Shown: positions 14,804 through 24,069 of the stretch, in pieces
Position numbering within the stretch: position 1 is the first letter of the stretch
Layout of the letters: the number at the start of each line of letters is the position of its first letter
Assembly (NCBI GenBank): GCA_949450265.1
Contig: CASTMW010000010.1
Location: 1 to 26,835 of the forward strand
Origin: an uncultured Eggerthellaceae bacterium
Lineage (GTDB): Bacteria; Actinomycetota; Coriobacteriia; Coriobacteriales; Eggerthellaceae
Length of the DNA: 26,835 nucleotides
Direction: 5' to 3'
Position numbers and translations under genes: made by a program
The notes under the pieces: model-generated
Databases searched by the model: none
Told to the model about the DNA's origin: nothing
The model's input: the letters and a program-made list of their open reading frames with translations, nothing else

Positions 14804-16114
14804 GTGACAAGACATCTGCATGATACCGGGGCACTTTGCCCGGTGTGCTTGAAGGAATATCCGGCTGAGGTGTACGCCGATGCCGATGGCGTGGTCTGGA
14901 TGAGCCGGACCTGCCCCGAGCATGGGCCGCTTACCACGCGCATGTGGCCCGATGCCGACCACTATGAATGGTTGCGCTCGGAGGCGTTCCCGAAGGTGCG
15001 GCCGCAGAACCCCGAACCGGTGCGCGATGCGTGCCCGTTCGGCTGCGGCACCTGTGCGCGGCACGAGCGGCGTGGCACGTTGCTTGAGATTGAGGTGACG
15101 CGCAACTGCAATCTGCATTGCCCGGTGTGCTTCGCCAGTTCGGAAACGGGCGAATACGACCCCACTATGGACGAGATATCCGCTATGTACGACGCCATCG
15201 AGCGCGCTGTGGGGACCGATGGGGCGGTGCAGCTGACCGGTGGTGAGCCCACCTGCCGCGAGGACCTGCACGAGATCATCTTCATGGGGCGCGCGAAGGG
15301 ATTCTGGGGCATCGAGGTGAACACCAATGGCCTGGTCATCGCGTCGCGCCCGGGATATTTGGAGGACCTGGTGGCTGCGGGCTTGACCGGGGTGTACCTG
15401 TCCTTCGACGGTGTGACCGGTAACGTGTATGAGGCAACGTGTGGGCGCGATATCCTGGATGTGAAGCTGCGCGCCATCGAGCGGTGCCGCGAGGTGGGCA
15501 TCCAGGTGGTGCTGTCGGTGGCGGTGGTGGCGGGCCTCAACGATGGCCAGATCGGCGACATCCTGCGCTTCGCTCTGGACAATTCCGATGTGGTGGCAGG
15601 CGTGGCGCTCCAGCCAGCCTTCACCTCGGGCCGATTCGATGCCGAGCGCGCCATGCCCATGAGCGCGGGCGATGTCATCTTCGCCTTGGCCGAGCAGTCC
15701 GACGGCCTCCTTGACGTGCGCGACATCTGGCCGCTCGGATGCAGCAATCCGCTCTGCGATACGGGCGTCTTCTTGGTGAAGGACAGCCAGGCCGAGCACC
15801 CTTCAGGCTTCTATCCGGCCACGCGTCGCATGACCCCACAGGAATATGCCGAGGGGTACAGTCCGGATTCTCCGCAAGGGTCGGTGTTCCTGGACATTCT
15901 GCACAAGAAAGGCGTGAAGGTGGATACTGGCGTGTCCATCATCATCATGAACTATATGGACGCGGTGAGCATGGATACCCAACGACTGCGCGAATGCTCC
16001 ATGATGGTGTGCGTGCCGGACGGCCGTGCGCTGCCGTTCTGTTCGTACCATCTGACCGATGCGAACGGCTGCCGCATCTATCCGCCCTGGTGCAAGGAGG
16101 ATATCCATGGCTGA
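14804..16114 (+). CDS. Radical SAM enzyme, COG1964 / Tes-like
   Basis: A 436-residue radical SAM protein. C102-xxx-C106-xx-C109 in VTRNCNLHCPVCFASS holds the SAM-binding [4Fe-4S] cluster, and TGGEPT at 145-150 is the SAM-binding GGE motif. Extra cysteine motifs flank the barrel: CPVC (12-15) and CPEHG (37-41) form a zinc-ribbon-like start, CPFGCGTCARH (77-87) precedes the core, and a C-terminal group includes CSMMVCVPDGRALPFC and PPWCKED. This layout fits COG1964, which includes the tetraether lipid synthase Tes. The frame has an earlier ATG at 14762 inside the previous gene. I prefer GTG at 14804, preceded by GAGGCGG. The next gene starts within its last codons. The reaction, likely C-C bond formation or alkyl transfer, is unknown. 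Confidence 0.85.
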   Translation: MTRHLHDTGALCPVCLKEYPAEVYADADGVVWMSRTCPEHGPLTTRMWPDADHYEWLRSEAFPKVRPQNPEPVRDACPFGCGTCARHERRGTLLEIEVTRNCNLHCPVCFASSETGEYDPTMDEISAMYDAIERAVGTDGAVQLTGGEPTCREDLHEIIFMGRAKGFWGIEVNTNGLVIASRPGYLEDLVAAGLTGVYLSFDGVTGNVYEATCGRDILDVKLRAIERCREVGIQVVLSVAVVAGLNDGQIGDILRFALDNSDVVAGVALQPAFTSGRFDAERAMPMSAGDVIFALAEQSDGLLDVRDIWPLGCSNPLCDTGVFLVKDSQAEHPSGFYPATRRMTPQEYAEGYSPDSPQGSVFLDILHKKGVKVDTGVSIIIMNYMDAVSMDTQRLRECSMMVCVPDGRALPFCSYHLTDANGCRIYPPWCKEDIHG

Positions 16115-17084
16115 CTACCGCATACTCCACAATCCTGAGGCGTGCGTGAAGTGCGGCCTGTGCGTGGCCTTCTGCCCGATCCCGGGTATCTTGGAAGTGG
16201 GTGATGAGGGCTATCCGGTCGTGGTGGATGCCGAAGGGTGCGTGGGCTGCCAGACCTGCTCGGGCAACTGCCCCAAGCGCGCGCTGACCATCGAAGCCAT
16301 CGGCGATGCTTCCTTCGATCCTTTCGCCGACGAGCCGCGCGCTGAGCCCATCGCGCCTGCGGTGCAGGAGCGCTATGCCGAATGGCAGCGCATCTGCATG
16401 GAGAAGCTGGGATTGCGCTGGCAGCCCATCGCCGTTAGCCTGATCGATCGGGACGAGCTGCTTCCCGATGTGCCGATGCCCGCCGAGAACCTGCGCTTCT
16501 GCCAGGCCATGATGGCCGCGCGGCGGGGGGCCTCCATCCTGATGCCGCCGCACCGGCATTCCTGCCCCGACGGTACCTCCATCTTCGGCATGACCGGCGT
16601 GCCCGAGAAGCTGGCAACCGGCGAGATCTACGTGCTGTTCCATAAGCTGGTGAACGCCGAGGCGGCCGCGCAGATGGTGGCCGAGCGCCCCACGCTGCCT
16701 GAGAAGAGCCGCCGGGCCACCTACGTGGCGCCGCTCTCCAAGACTGTGCGCGAGCCTGAGGTGGTCGTGTTCACCGGCACGCCCGAGCAGATGATGTGGC
16801 TGTGCATGTCCATGAGCTACTACACCGGGCATCGCTTCGACTTCCATGCGAGCGGTTATAACTCCATGTGCGTGGAGGCGGTGCTCTACCCGATGATGGA
16901 ACAAGCGCCCAACATCACGTTCGGCTGCTACGGATGCCGCGCCGCCAGCGATATCGGCGAGGATATGATGTTCATGGGCGTGCCCTTAAGCGCGATGCCC
17001 ACAGTGGTGCAAGGGCTCACCGAGCTGGCGAAGAAGGCCATCCCTGATTCGCGCAACAAGATATACGTCGAACCCATCATGTAG
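16107..17084 (+). CDS. Ferredoxin-DUF169 fusion protein
   Basis: A 325-residue protein with a two-cluster ferredoxin domain (C13-xx-C16-xx-C19-xxx-C23 and C46-xx-C49-xx-C52-xxx-C56) followed by a DUF169 domain (about 95-315). DUF169 traits visible include RFCQAMMAARRG, VVVFTGTPEQMMWL, and the PNITFGCYGCRA segment. The function of DUF169 is unknown; the fused ferredoxin suggests a redox role. The start is the ATG at 16107, with AAGGAGG at 16094-16100. The frame could extend to 16059, but that would precede the ribosome binding site. The gene overlaps the radical SAM gene by eight bases and is followed two bases later by the GNAT gene. Confidence 0.86.
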   Translation: MADYRILHNPEACVKCGLCVAFCPIPGILEVGDEGYPVVVDAEGCVGCQTCSGNCPKRALTIEAIGDASFDPFADEPRAEPIAPAVQERYAEWQRICMEKLGLRWQPIAVSLIDRDELLPDVPMPAENLRFCQAMMAARRGASILMPPHRHSCPDGTSIFGMTGVPEKLATGEIYVLFHKLVNAEAAAQMVAERPTLPEKSRRATYVAPLSKTVREPEVVVFTGTPEQMMWLCMSMSYYTGHRFDFHASGYNSMCVEAVLYPMMEQAPNITFGCYGCRAASDIGEDMMFMGVPLSAMPTVVQGLTELAKKAIPDSRNKIYVEPIM

Positions 17085-17086
17085 CC

Positions 17087-17521
17087 ATGGCCGATCTATT
17101 CACGATGCGCGATGCGCGCGAAGATGACCGGCGCTATCTGGATGCCTATACCTATGAAGAGGGGATGGATCGCCTGCCTTCGCTGGATGGGGTACGCGTG
17201 GCGGTGAACGCGCAGGACGAGCCGGTGGCGCTCATCAGGATATCGCTCGATAGCAAGGGCGTGGCGCGTGTGAACCCCATTGTCGTGCATGCCAGCGGGC
17301 GCGGGGACGGTGTGGGGCGCCCGCTGCTCGATGAGGCTCAGCGCATCTTTGGGGAGCTGCGCTTGGTGTCGCGCGGTTCCAGCAAGGCGTTCTACGATGC
17401 CATCGGGTTCGCTCCGTGCGCATGGGATCTCATCGAGGCCGATGTGATAGAGGATTGCGATGGATGCCCGCTGTTCGATGAATGCGGGCCTGTTCCCATG
17501 AGGCGGGTGGTGCTGCCCTAG
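17087..17521 (+). CDS. GNAT-like acetyltransferase with C-terminal cysteine motif
   Basis: A 144-residue protein. The segment GRGDGVGRPLLDEAQRI resembles the acetyl-CoA pyrophosphate loop (Q/R-xx-G-x-G/A) of GNAT acetyltransferases, and KAFYDAIGFAPC matches the usual C-terminal strand region. Unusual for the fold, the C terminus has C124-xx-C127-x5-C133 plus C111, which could bind a metal or an Fe-S cluster. The gene begins two bases after the DUF169 gene and has no strong ribosome binding site, implying translational coupling. It is the last gene of the operon. Its stop TAG overlaps the stop of the opposite-strand PadR gene within CTAG at 17518-17521. The acetyl acceptor is unknown. Confidence 0.72.
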   Translation: MADLFTMRDAREDDRRYLDAYTYEEGMDRLPSLDGVRVAVNAQDEPVALIRISLDSKGVARVNPIVVHASGRGDGVGRPLLDEAQRIFGELRLVSRGSSKAFYDAIGFAPCAWDLIEADVIEDCDGCPLFDECGPVPMRRVVLP

Positions 17522-17967
17522 CTTTCCTCGTAGCGGGGATGCGAGCAGACCGGCGTGGGCGGTAATTCGATGTCGAGCGCATCTGCTGCCTGCACGCGCA
17601 ACTCTTCGATAGTGAGCGTGTAGCAGGCCAGCGCGTCGATCCAGCGGCGCAGGCAATCATAGCCCTTCTGGGTGAGCGAGAACATGCGCTTAGCCGACCC
17701 CTCTTCGGGCGTTTCCCATTCAGAGGTGACCAGCCCCGATTCCTCCATGCGTTTGAGCGCGCGATAGATGCCGGTAGCATCGGGCTTCTTGCCGCCGAAC
17801 ATGGGAGAGTCCGCCGCCTTCTGCACGATGATGTAGCCGTGCATGGGCTTCTTGTGTTGCGCCATGATGATCAGGATGGTGGGTTGCGAGAGCCTGCTGA
17901 GCGATTTGCCGAGCTCGGCGCATTCTTTCATATCCTCATCTGATCTGGGATGGCAACTGCTCCACAT
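17518..17967 (-). CDS. PadR-family transcriptional regulator
   Basis: A DNA-binding repressor of the PadR family. The winged-helix domain covers roughly the first 100 residues: PTILIIMAQHKKPMHGYIIV, then GIYRALKRMEESGLVTSEW and KRMFSLTQKGYDCLRRW are typical. The tail carries a short helix and ends with CSHPRYEES. The frame begins at 18012, but a -10 box overlaps that ATG, and GAAGGG lies nine bases before the ATG at 17967, so I take 17967 as the start (149 residues). It converges on the molybdoenzyme-radical SAM operon, with overlapping stops. PadR proteins often respond to small aromatic compounds or drugs, which would fit control of this operon, but that is inference. Confidence 0.85.
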   Translation of the reverse strand: MWSSCHPRSDEDMKECAELGKSLSRLSQPTILIIMAQHKKPMHGYIIVQKAADSPMFGGKKPDATGIYRALKRMEESGLVTSEWETPEEGSAKRMFSLTQKGYDCLRRWIDALACYTLTIEELRVQAADALDIELPPTPVCSHPRYEES

Positions 17968-18010
17968 GGTGAAAGGCCCTTCGCTTTGATGATCCATCAG
18001 GATTCGTATC

Positions 18011-18040
18011 ATTAAAGCATACCTATTCTCAGTCTGCCAA
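18011..18040 (-). promoter_or_regulatory. Promoter of the PadR gene
   Basis: On the minus strand, TTGGCA (18040-18035) and TTTAAT (18016-18011) are separated by 18 nt, each one mismatch from consensus. Transcription would begin near 18004. A short dyad GTAT-N9-ATAC (18006-18022) covers the -10 box and could be an autoregulatory operator, but its arms are only four bases. Confidence 0.5.
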
Positions 18041-18162
18041 TAGTTTGTGAATGAACGGTTTCAAATACCAGCTATTTCAGTTCGCCAGTCCTTCTGTCCT
18101 CGGCCGCGCTTGGTCCTGGTGCGCTCGCGCGATACGTTGTCGCCGCACATCTGGCCATCCTT

Positions 18163-18168
18163 TACAAT
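18163..18168 (+). promoter_or_regulatory. -10 box for glmS
   Basis: TACAAT lies 27 nt before the glmS ATG, which would give a leader of about 20 nt with GAAAGG as ribosome binding site. The nearest -35-like TTGTCG (18137-18142) is 20 nt away, longer than usual. I see no glmS ribozyme in this short leader. Confidence 0.4.
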
Positions 18169-18195
18169 GGCGAAGGACGATCGAAAGGCGATACG

Positions 18196-20052
<1,857 letters not shown>

Positions 20053-20053
20053 T

Positions 20054-20584
20054 ATGGCACGTTCGAAGAAGACCCAAGCAGCGCTCGATGAGGCGCTCTC
20101 AGCCCAGATGGCCCAAGGACAGGTCGGTCTAGGCGTGGACATCGTGCAGGTGGCGCGCATGCGCACCATCCTGAAGCGTACGCCTGCGTTCGCGGCGCGC
20201 GCCTTCTCGGAGGACGAGCGCACCTATTGCGACAGCACGGCTGACCCGGCCATCCATTACGCGACGCGCTTCGCAGCCAAAGAGGCAGTGGTGAAGGCGC
20301 TCGGCACCGGATTCGCTGAGGGAGTAGGTGTGCGCGACATCGAAGTGCGGCGGGCGAAGAACGGCCGACCGTATGCGGCCCTGCGCGGCGGTGCCAAGCG
20401 GAAAGCCGATCAGATGGGCGTCACCGAGATGCCCATCTCGCTGTCCTACACCGCCACCGATGCCATCGCGTGCGCCATCGCCATCACACATGCCTCGCTG
20501 CAGGCCAGCGAGAAGCGCATCGACGCGGCTGAAGAGCTCTCGAAGCGCTTCAAGGAAGCGCGCGGCATGCTGGATGACCTGTGA
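20054..20584 (+). CDS. acpS: Holo-[acyl-carrier-protein] synthase
   Basis: The enzyme transfers 4'-phosphopantetheine from CoA to acyl carrier protein. GLGVDIVQVARM (residues 25-36) holds the Mg-binding Asp, and RFAAKEAVVKALGTGF holds the conserved Glu and Lys. At 176 residues it is longer than typical AcpS (about 120-130): 23 residues precede the core, and a charged helix of about 30 residues follows (QASEKRIDAAEELSKRF). GGTGGAG just before the glmS stop serves as ribosome binding site. The stop shares a base with the ATG of nnrD (TGATG). Confidence 0.92.
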   Translation: MARSKKTQAALDEALSAQMAQGQVGLGVDIVQVARMRTILKRTPAFAARAFSEDERTYCDSTADPAIHYATRFAAKEAVVKALGTGFAEGVGVRDIEVRRAKNGRPYAALRGGAKRKADQMGVTEMPISLSYTATDAIACAIAITHASLQASEKRIDAAEELSKRFKEARGMLDDL

Positions 20585-21474
20585 TGCGCATCGTCGAATG
20601 CGCTGATGCGCACCTTCGCGAACTCTTGCCTCATCCCGCACCGGATGCGAACAAGTACACGCGCGGCACGTTGCTATTCGTGGGCGGCGCTGCGGACTAC
20701 CCGGGTGCGGCTAGCTTAGCTATCGGGGCCGCCGAGCGCATGGGAGCGGGGTATGTGGAAGCGCATTGCGCTCTGGAAGCAATGCCGCTCGTACGCGTGA
20801 CGCGCTTGTCGGCGGTCGTCAGATCGTGGGATGCGCTTGTGTGGGACGAGCGCCCCTGCGATGCGTCGCATCTGTGGGCGTGTGCGGTGGGCAGCGGCAT
20901 GGATGGCACCGATGCGGCCCAGGCATCTCTTGTGATGGGCGCGATGCAGGACTGCTGTGCGCCGCTCATCGTGGACGGTGGCGGCCTTACGGCGCTTGCG
21001 AGCGCGGCGGGGCTGCGTGCAGCCGATGTGCGCGCTGTGGCAAGCACCCCGCTCGTACTGACGCCGCATGGGGGAGAGGCGGCGCGCCTGGCCGCGGCGG
21101 CAGGCGTAGTGGTTCCCGCAGGCGATGCTGCGCCTGAGCGTCTGGCTTCCTTCGCGGCGGATCTGGCCTGCGCGTGGCATGCGACGGTGCTGTTGAAGGG
21201 TCCCGTCTCCTATATCGTCTCGCATGCCGATCCCCAGCGGGCATTCGCCATGCGGCAGGGGACCGCTGCGCTGGCGAAAGCGGGCACGGGTGATGTTCTG
21301 GCGGGCATGGTCGGCGCGCTCTTGGCGCAAGGGCTGTCCGCAGCGGATGCTTGCGTGCTCGCATCCACGTTGCATGCGAAGGCCGCTCGTATCGCCCAAG
21401 AGCAACAAAGCGATATCTCCGTCATCGCAGAGGATGTTCTGGCTGCCATCCCGCAGGCGATCCTAAATCTGTAA
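20584..21474 (+). CDS. nnrD: ADP-dependent NAD(P)H-hydrate dehydratase
   Basis: A 296-residue ribokinase-fold enzyme that repairs hydrated NADH or NADPH using ADP. Family motifs: KYTRGTLLFVGGAADYPGAA (about 24-43), AVGSGM, IVDGGGLTAL, LTPHGGEAARL, VLLKGP, and the nucleotide and catalytic segment KAGTGDVLAGMVGALLAQG, where the Asp is the catalytic base. The companion epimerase NnrE, often fused at the N terminus, is absent here and is probably encoded elsewhere. I prefer ATG at 20584; the GTG one codon earlier is also possible. The acpS-nnrD pairing is common in bacteria. Confidence 0.93.
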   Translation: MRIVECADAHLRELLPHPAPDANKYTRGTLLFVGGAADYPGAASLAIGAAERMGAGYVEAHCALEAMPLVRVTRLSAVVRSWDALVWDERPCDASHLWACAVGSGMDGTDAAQASLVMGAMQDCCAPLIVDGGGLTALASAAGLRAADVRAVASTPLVLTPHGGEAARLAAAAGVVVPAGDAAPERLASFAADLACAWHATVLLKGPVSYIVSHADPQRAFAMRQGTAALAKAGTGDVLAGMVGALLAQGLSAADACVLASTLHAKAARIAQEQQSDISVIAEDVLAAIPQAILNL

Positions 21475-21534
21475 ACGTTGTGTAACATGAAAATCACGAA
21501 TGGCCGCCGATATCAGGATCAGGGGGCCCGTGTG

Positions 21535-21540
21535 TATAAT
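21535..21540 (+). promoter_or_regulatory. -10 box immediately before a start codon (leaderless candidate)
   Basis: A perfect TATAAT ends eight bases before the ATG at 21549. Transcription would begin at or within two bases of the start codon, and no Shine-Dalgarno sequence lies between. No good -35 is visible. Confidence 0.55.
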
Positions 21541-21548
21541 GGTCCCCA

Positions 21549-23429
21549 ATGGCATTTTATCCTGACAACCACGGTATAGAGGACGATCCGGACAGCATAA
21601 CGCTGCAAGAGCTGGAGCCTATGACCTCCAGCCCTTATGTGCGCATATCCTTGGATGTTCCACCGGAGTCCGCTGCCAGCGTCGAACGCGAGCAGCGTCG
21701 ACGCCAGCGCGAAGCCGATCGCCAGCGTGAGATGGAACGTCAGAAGCAGCAGGCTGCACAGAAACGCAAGGCAGCCGCACAGCAGCGTCCGCGCACTCCT
21801 GATCCCTCGCTGCATGTCATCATCGAGCGCGCGCCCGATGAGGCGTCCTACGATGATACCCGCTATGGCGATGTGCCATATCGACGCGGATACGACAGCG
21901 CACCCATTCCGGAGACTAACGCGCGCACCACGCCGGTCGCATCCGATCGGTCATCGTCGGAAGCCCGTCCGCGCCAGTCCAGCGCGTCGAACGAACGCTC
22001 TGCCAGCTTTCCGCGCATTCCCGATGGCATGGTCTATCAGGTGGATGAACCGGAGCCCTCCGCACCACCCTCGGTGGTGCTCCCGAACGGGGGCTGGGGG
22101 GCACAGCGAAGCCGCTATCCCGGCATGTCGTCTGGTCGCTCCTCATCCACCTCGTATGGTTATGAGGGATTCAGGCCGCACGCAGTCTCATCTGATATTC
22201 CTATGTACTTCAACTCAGCTAACGGCGCCTCCGATATGGGAGAGCGGCGCCCCAAGATCGAACCGCTCGGGGCTTCTGCTGCGCGTGAGGCATCCAGTGG
22301 GGTCATCAAGCGGCCATGGTCCGAATCGGCGTTCAAAGACCATGCGTCCTACGCTGCCAATGCGGCACCTGCGTCCTCTGCGGCACCTGCGCAAGCCAGC
22401 GCCGCTGCGCTCACACAGCCTGTGCCCGTCTCGCGCCCAGCGCCTTCCACGCCCACCGTCACACTGAACGGGCTTGCCCGCGCAACGGCATCGCCTGGGG
22501 TGCAAGGGGTCGATCGTGGGCGGGTCGAGCAGCGGCCGTTCAACGTTACCGACGATCCGTATGCTGCTCCGCGCGGCATGGGTTCGTGGAAGCGCAATGC
22601 TGCCGAGGCGATGCGGCGCGAACAGTCGGGCAATCCGCGCACGCCTGGCAACGGCACGGTCAACATCCAGATGAACCCAGCACCCATCGGCACCTCCGAG
22701 GCAGGCAATCTTCATGTGAGCCGCGAATCGCTCAACAGTATGGGTGTCAATCTGCCGCCGCAACGGCAGTCAAGCATGCGCACGTTCAGCACGCCTTTGA
22801 TCGAAGAGAACGCCCTGAAGGAATCGGTGATGTTCGAAGAGCCGCCGGTCTCTATCGCTGATGAGCTGAAGACCGCCGACCGTCGCCGCAAACGCCGTCG
22901 CAACATCATTATTGGCGCCATCGCGCTGATCGTGGTGGCGGCCTGCGTCATCGGTGCGCTGCTGTACACCGGCACCATCACCCCCGAGACCTTCATGCCC
23001 TCATCCTCGTCGCGCACCTCGGCCGGTACGCCGGGCGGCCTCTCGTCAGGCTCAACGAGCAACGGAGGAGGCACCTCTTCGGGCACCTCGCGTTCTTCTA
23101 GTGCAAGCGACCAATCCGGAACGGTCATTTACGAGTACACCGCTACCACCTCCGATGGCGTGGCGTACCAGGTCAACGACACGGTCACCTACGATGTGGA
23201 AGGGAAGTGCCAGCACACCACCATGAAGCTGGAGTTCCCCGACGAAGCCACCTGCACCGATTTCCTTGCGAACCTGGAGCGAGATTACGGCAGTGCCTAC
23301 CAGTTGGATAGCCAGTCGGGCGCCTCTGCCACCGTCACGATTGACATCAGCTCGTTGAAGTTCGACCGCGAGGAATACGAGGACGCGCTGCGCTACAGCG
23401 TGGAGGAACTGACCGTGCTGAAGAAATAG
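21549..23429 (+). CDS. Large single-pass membrane protein of unknown function
   Basis: A 626-residue protein I do not recognise. The first 440 residues are low-complexity and probably disordered: an Arg/Gln-rich stretch around residues 45-80, then Ser/Pro/Ala-rich sequence. Basic residues ADRRRKRRRN (about 442-451) precede one membrane helix (about 453-474, IIIGAIALIVVAACVIGALL), so the long N-terminal part should be cytoplasmic. A Ser/Gly/Thr-rich linker leads to a compact extracytoplasmic domain of about 105 residues with two cysteines (EGKCQHTTM and EATCTDF) that could form a disulfide. The layout resembles actinobacterial cell-envelope proteins with a cytosolic interaction tail. There is no ribosome binding site; see the leaderless promoter. 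The efp promoter starts 18 nt after the stop. Confidence 0.8.
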   Translation: MAFYPDNHGIEDDPDSITLQELEPMTSSPYVRISLDVPPESAASVEREQRRRQREADRQREMERQKQQAAQKRKAAAQQRPRTPDPSLHVIIERAPDEASYDDTRYGDVPYRRGYDSAPIPETNARTTPVASDRSSSEARPRQSSASNERSASFPRIPDGMVYQVDEPEPSAPPSVVLPNGGWGAQRSRYPGMSSGRSSSTSYGYEGFRPHAVSSDIPMYFNSANGASDMGERRPKIEPLGASAAREASSGVIKRPWSESAFKDHASYAANAAPASSAAPAQASAAALTQPVPVSRPAPSTPTVTLNGLARATASPGVQGVDRGRVEQRPFNVTDDPYAAPRGMGSWKRNAAEAMRREQSGNPRTPGNGTVNIQMNPAPIGTSEAGNLHVSRESLNSMGVNLPPQRQSSMRTFSTPLIEENALKESVMFEEPPVSIADELKTADRRRKRRRNIIIGAIALIVVAACVIGALLYTGTITPETFMPSSSSRTSAGTPGGLSSGSTSNGGGTSSGTSRSSSASDQSGTVIYEYTATTSDGVAYQVNDTVTYDVEGKCQHTTMKLEFPDEATCTDFLANLERDYGSAYQLDSQSGASATVTIDISSLKFDREEYEDALRYSVEELTVLKK

Positions 23430-23447
23430 CACTGCGCCATAGGCGAC

Positions 23448-23456
23448 TGGTATAAT
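23448..23456 (+). promoter_or_regulatory. Extended -10 promoter for efp
   Basis: TGG-TATAAT is an extended -10 element with a perfect hexamer, 38 nt before the efp start. Transcription would begin near 23463. The leader carries GGAGGG at 23486-23491. Confidence 0.58.
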
Positions 23457-23494
23457 CGACGTATCCGCTCATACAATCTATCTACGGAGGGAAT

Positions 23495-24058
23495 ATGGCG
23501 ACCATCTCAACGGCCGATTTCAAGAACGGCATGTGCATCATCTTCAATGGCAAGATGTACACCATCATCGAGTTCCAGCATGTGAAGCCGGGCAAGGGTT
23601 CAGCGTTCGTGCGCACCAAGCTGAAGGACATCCGCTCGGGGCGCGTGATTGATAATACGTTCAATGCTGGCGTGAAGCTGGAGAACGTGCGCCTGGAAAC
23701 GAAGAAGCTGCAATACCTGTACAACGATGGCGCTGATTATCACTTCATGGACAATGACACCTACGAGCAGACCAGCATGCCCGCCTCTGACGTGGGAGAT
23801 GCAGCCCAGTGGCTGAAGGAGAACGACGAGGCGTCGCTTCTGTATGCGGGTGACGAGCTCATCTCGGTGGAGCCGCCGATGTTCGTCGAATTGGAAGTGA
23901 CGCATACCGAGCCGGGCTTCAAGGGCGACACTGCCACCAATACCACGAAACCGGCCACGCTGGAGACAGGCATCGAATTGCAGGTTCCCACGTTCATCGA
24001 GATCGGCGATGTGCTGCAGATCGACACGCGCGACGGTCGCTTCATCAAGCGCGTCTAG
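23495..24058 (+). CDS. efp: Translation elongation factor P
   Basis: A 187-residue factor that rescues ribosomes stalled at consecutive prolines. Three beta-barrel domains are expected. The tip loop VKPGKGSAFVRTKLKDIRSG places K34 at the position modified in some bacteria. Domain III ends with the conserved IEIGDVLQIDTRDGRFIKRV. No modification genes (epmA, epmB, ymfI) are in the window, so K34 may act unmodified, as described for actinobacterial EF-P with related PGKG loops. GGAGGG precedes the ATG by three to four bases. The gene converges with the LysR gene, with 11 nt between their stops. Confidence 0.97.
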   Translation: MATISTADFKNGMCIIFNGKMYTIIEFQHVKPGKGSAFVRTKLKDIRSGRVIDNTFNAGVKLENVRLETKKLQYLYNDGADYHFMDNDTYEQTSMPASDVGDAAQWLKENDEASLLYAGDELISVEPPMFVELEVTHTEPGFKGDTATNTTKPATLETGIELQVPTFIEIGDVLQIDTRDGRFIKRV

Positions 24059-24069
24059 CGAATCTGCCT

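Noticed and set aside
18169..18195. glmS ribozyme riboswitch
   Set aside because: The probable leader is only about 20 nt and the upstream gap shows no ribozyme core; the element is mainly known from Firmicutes.
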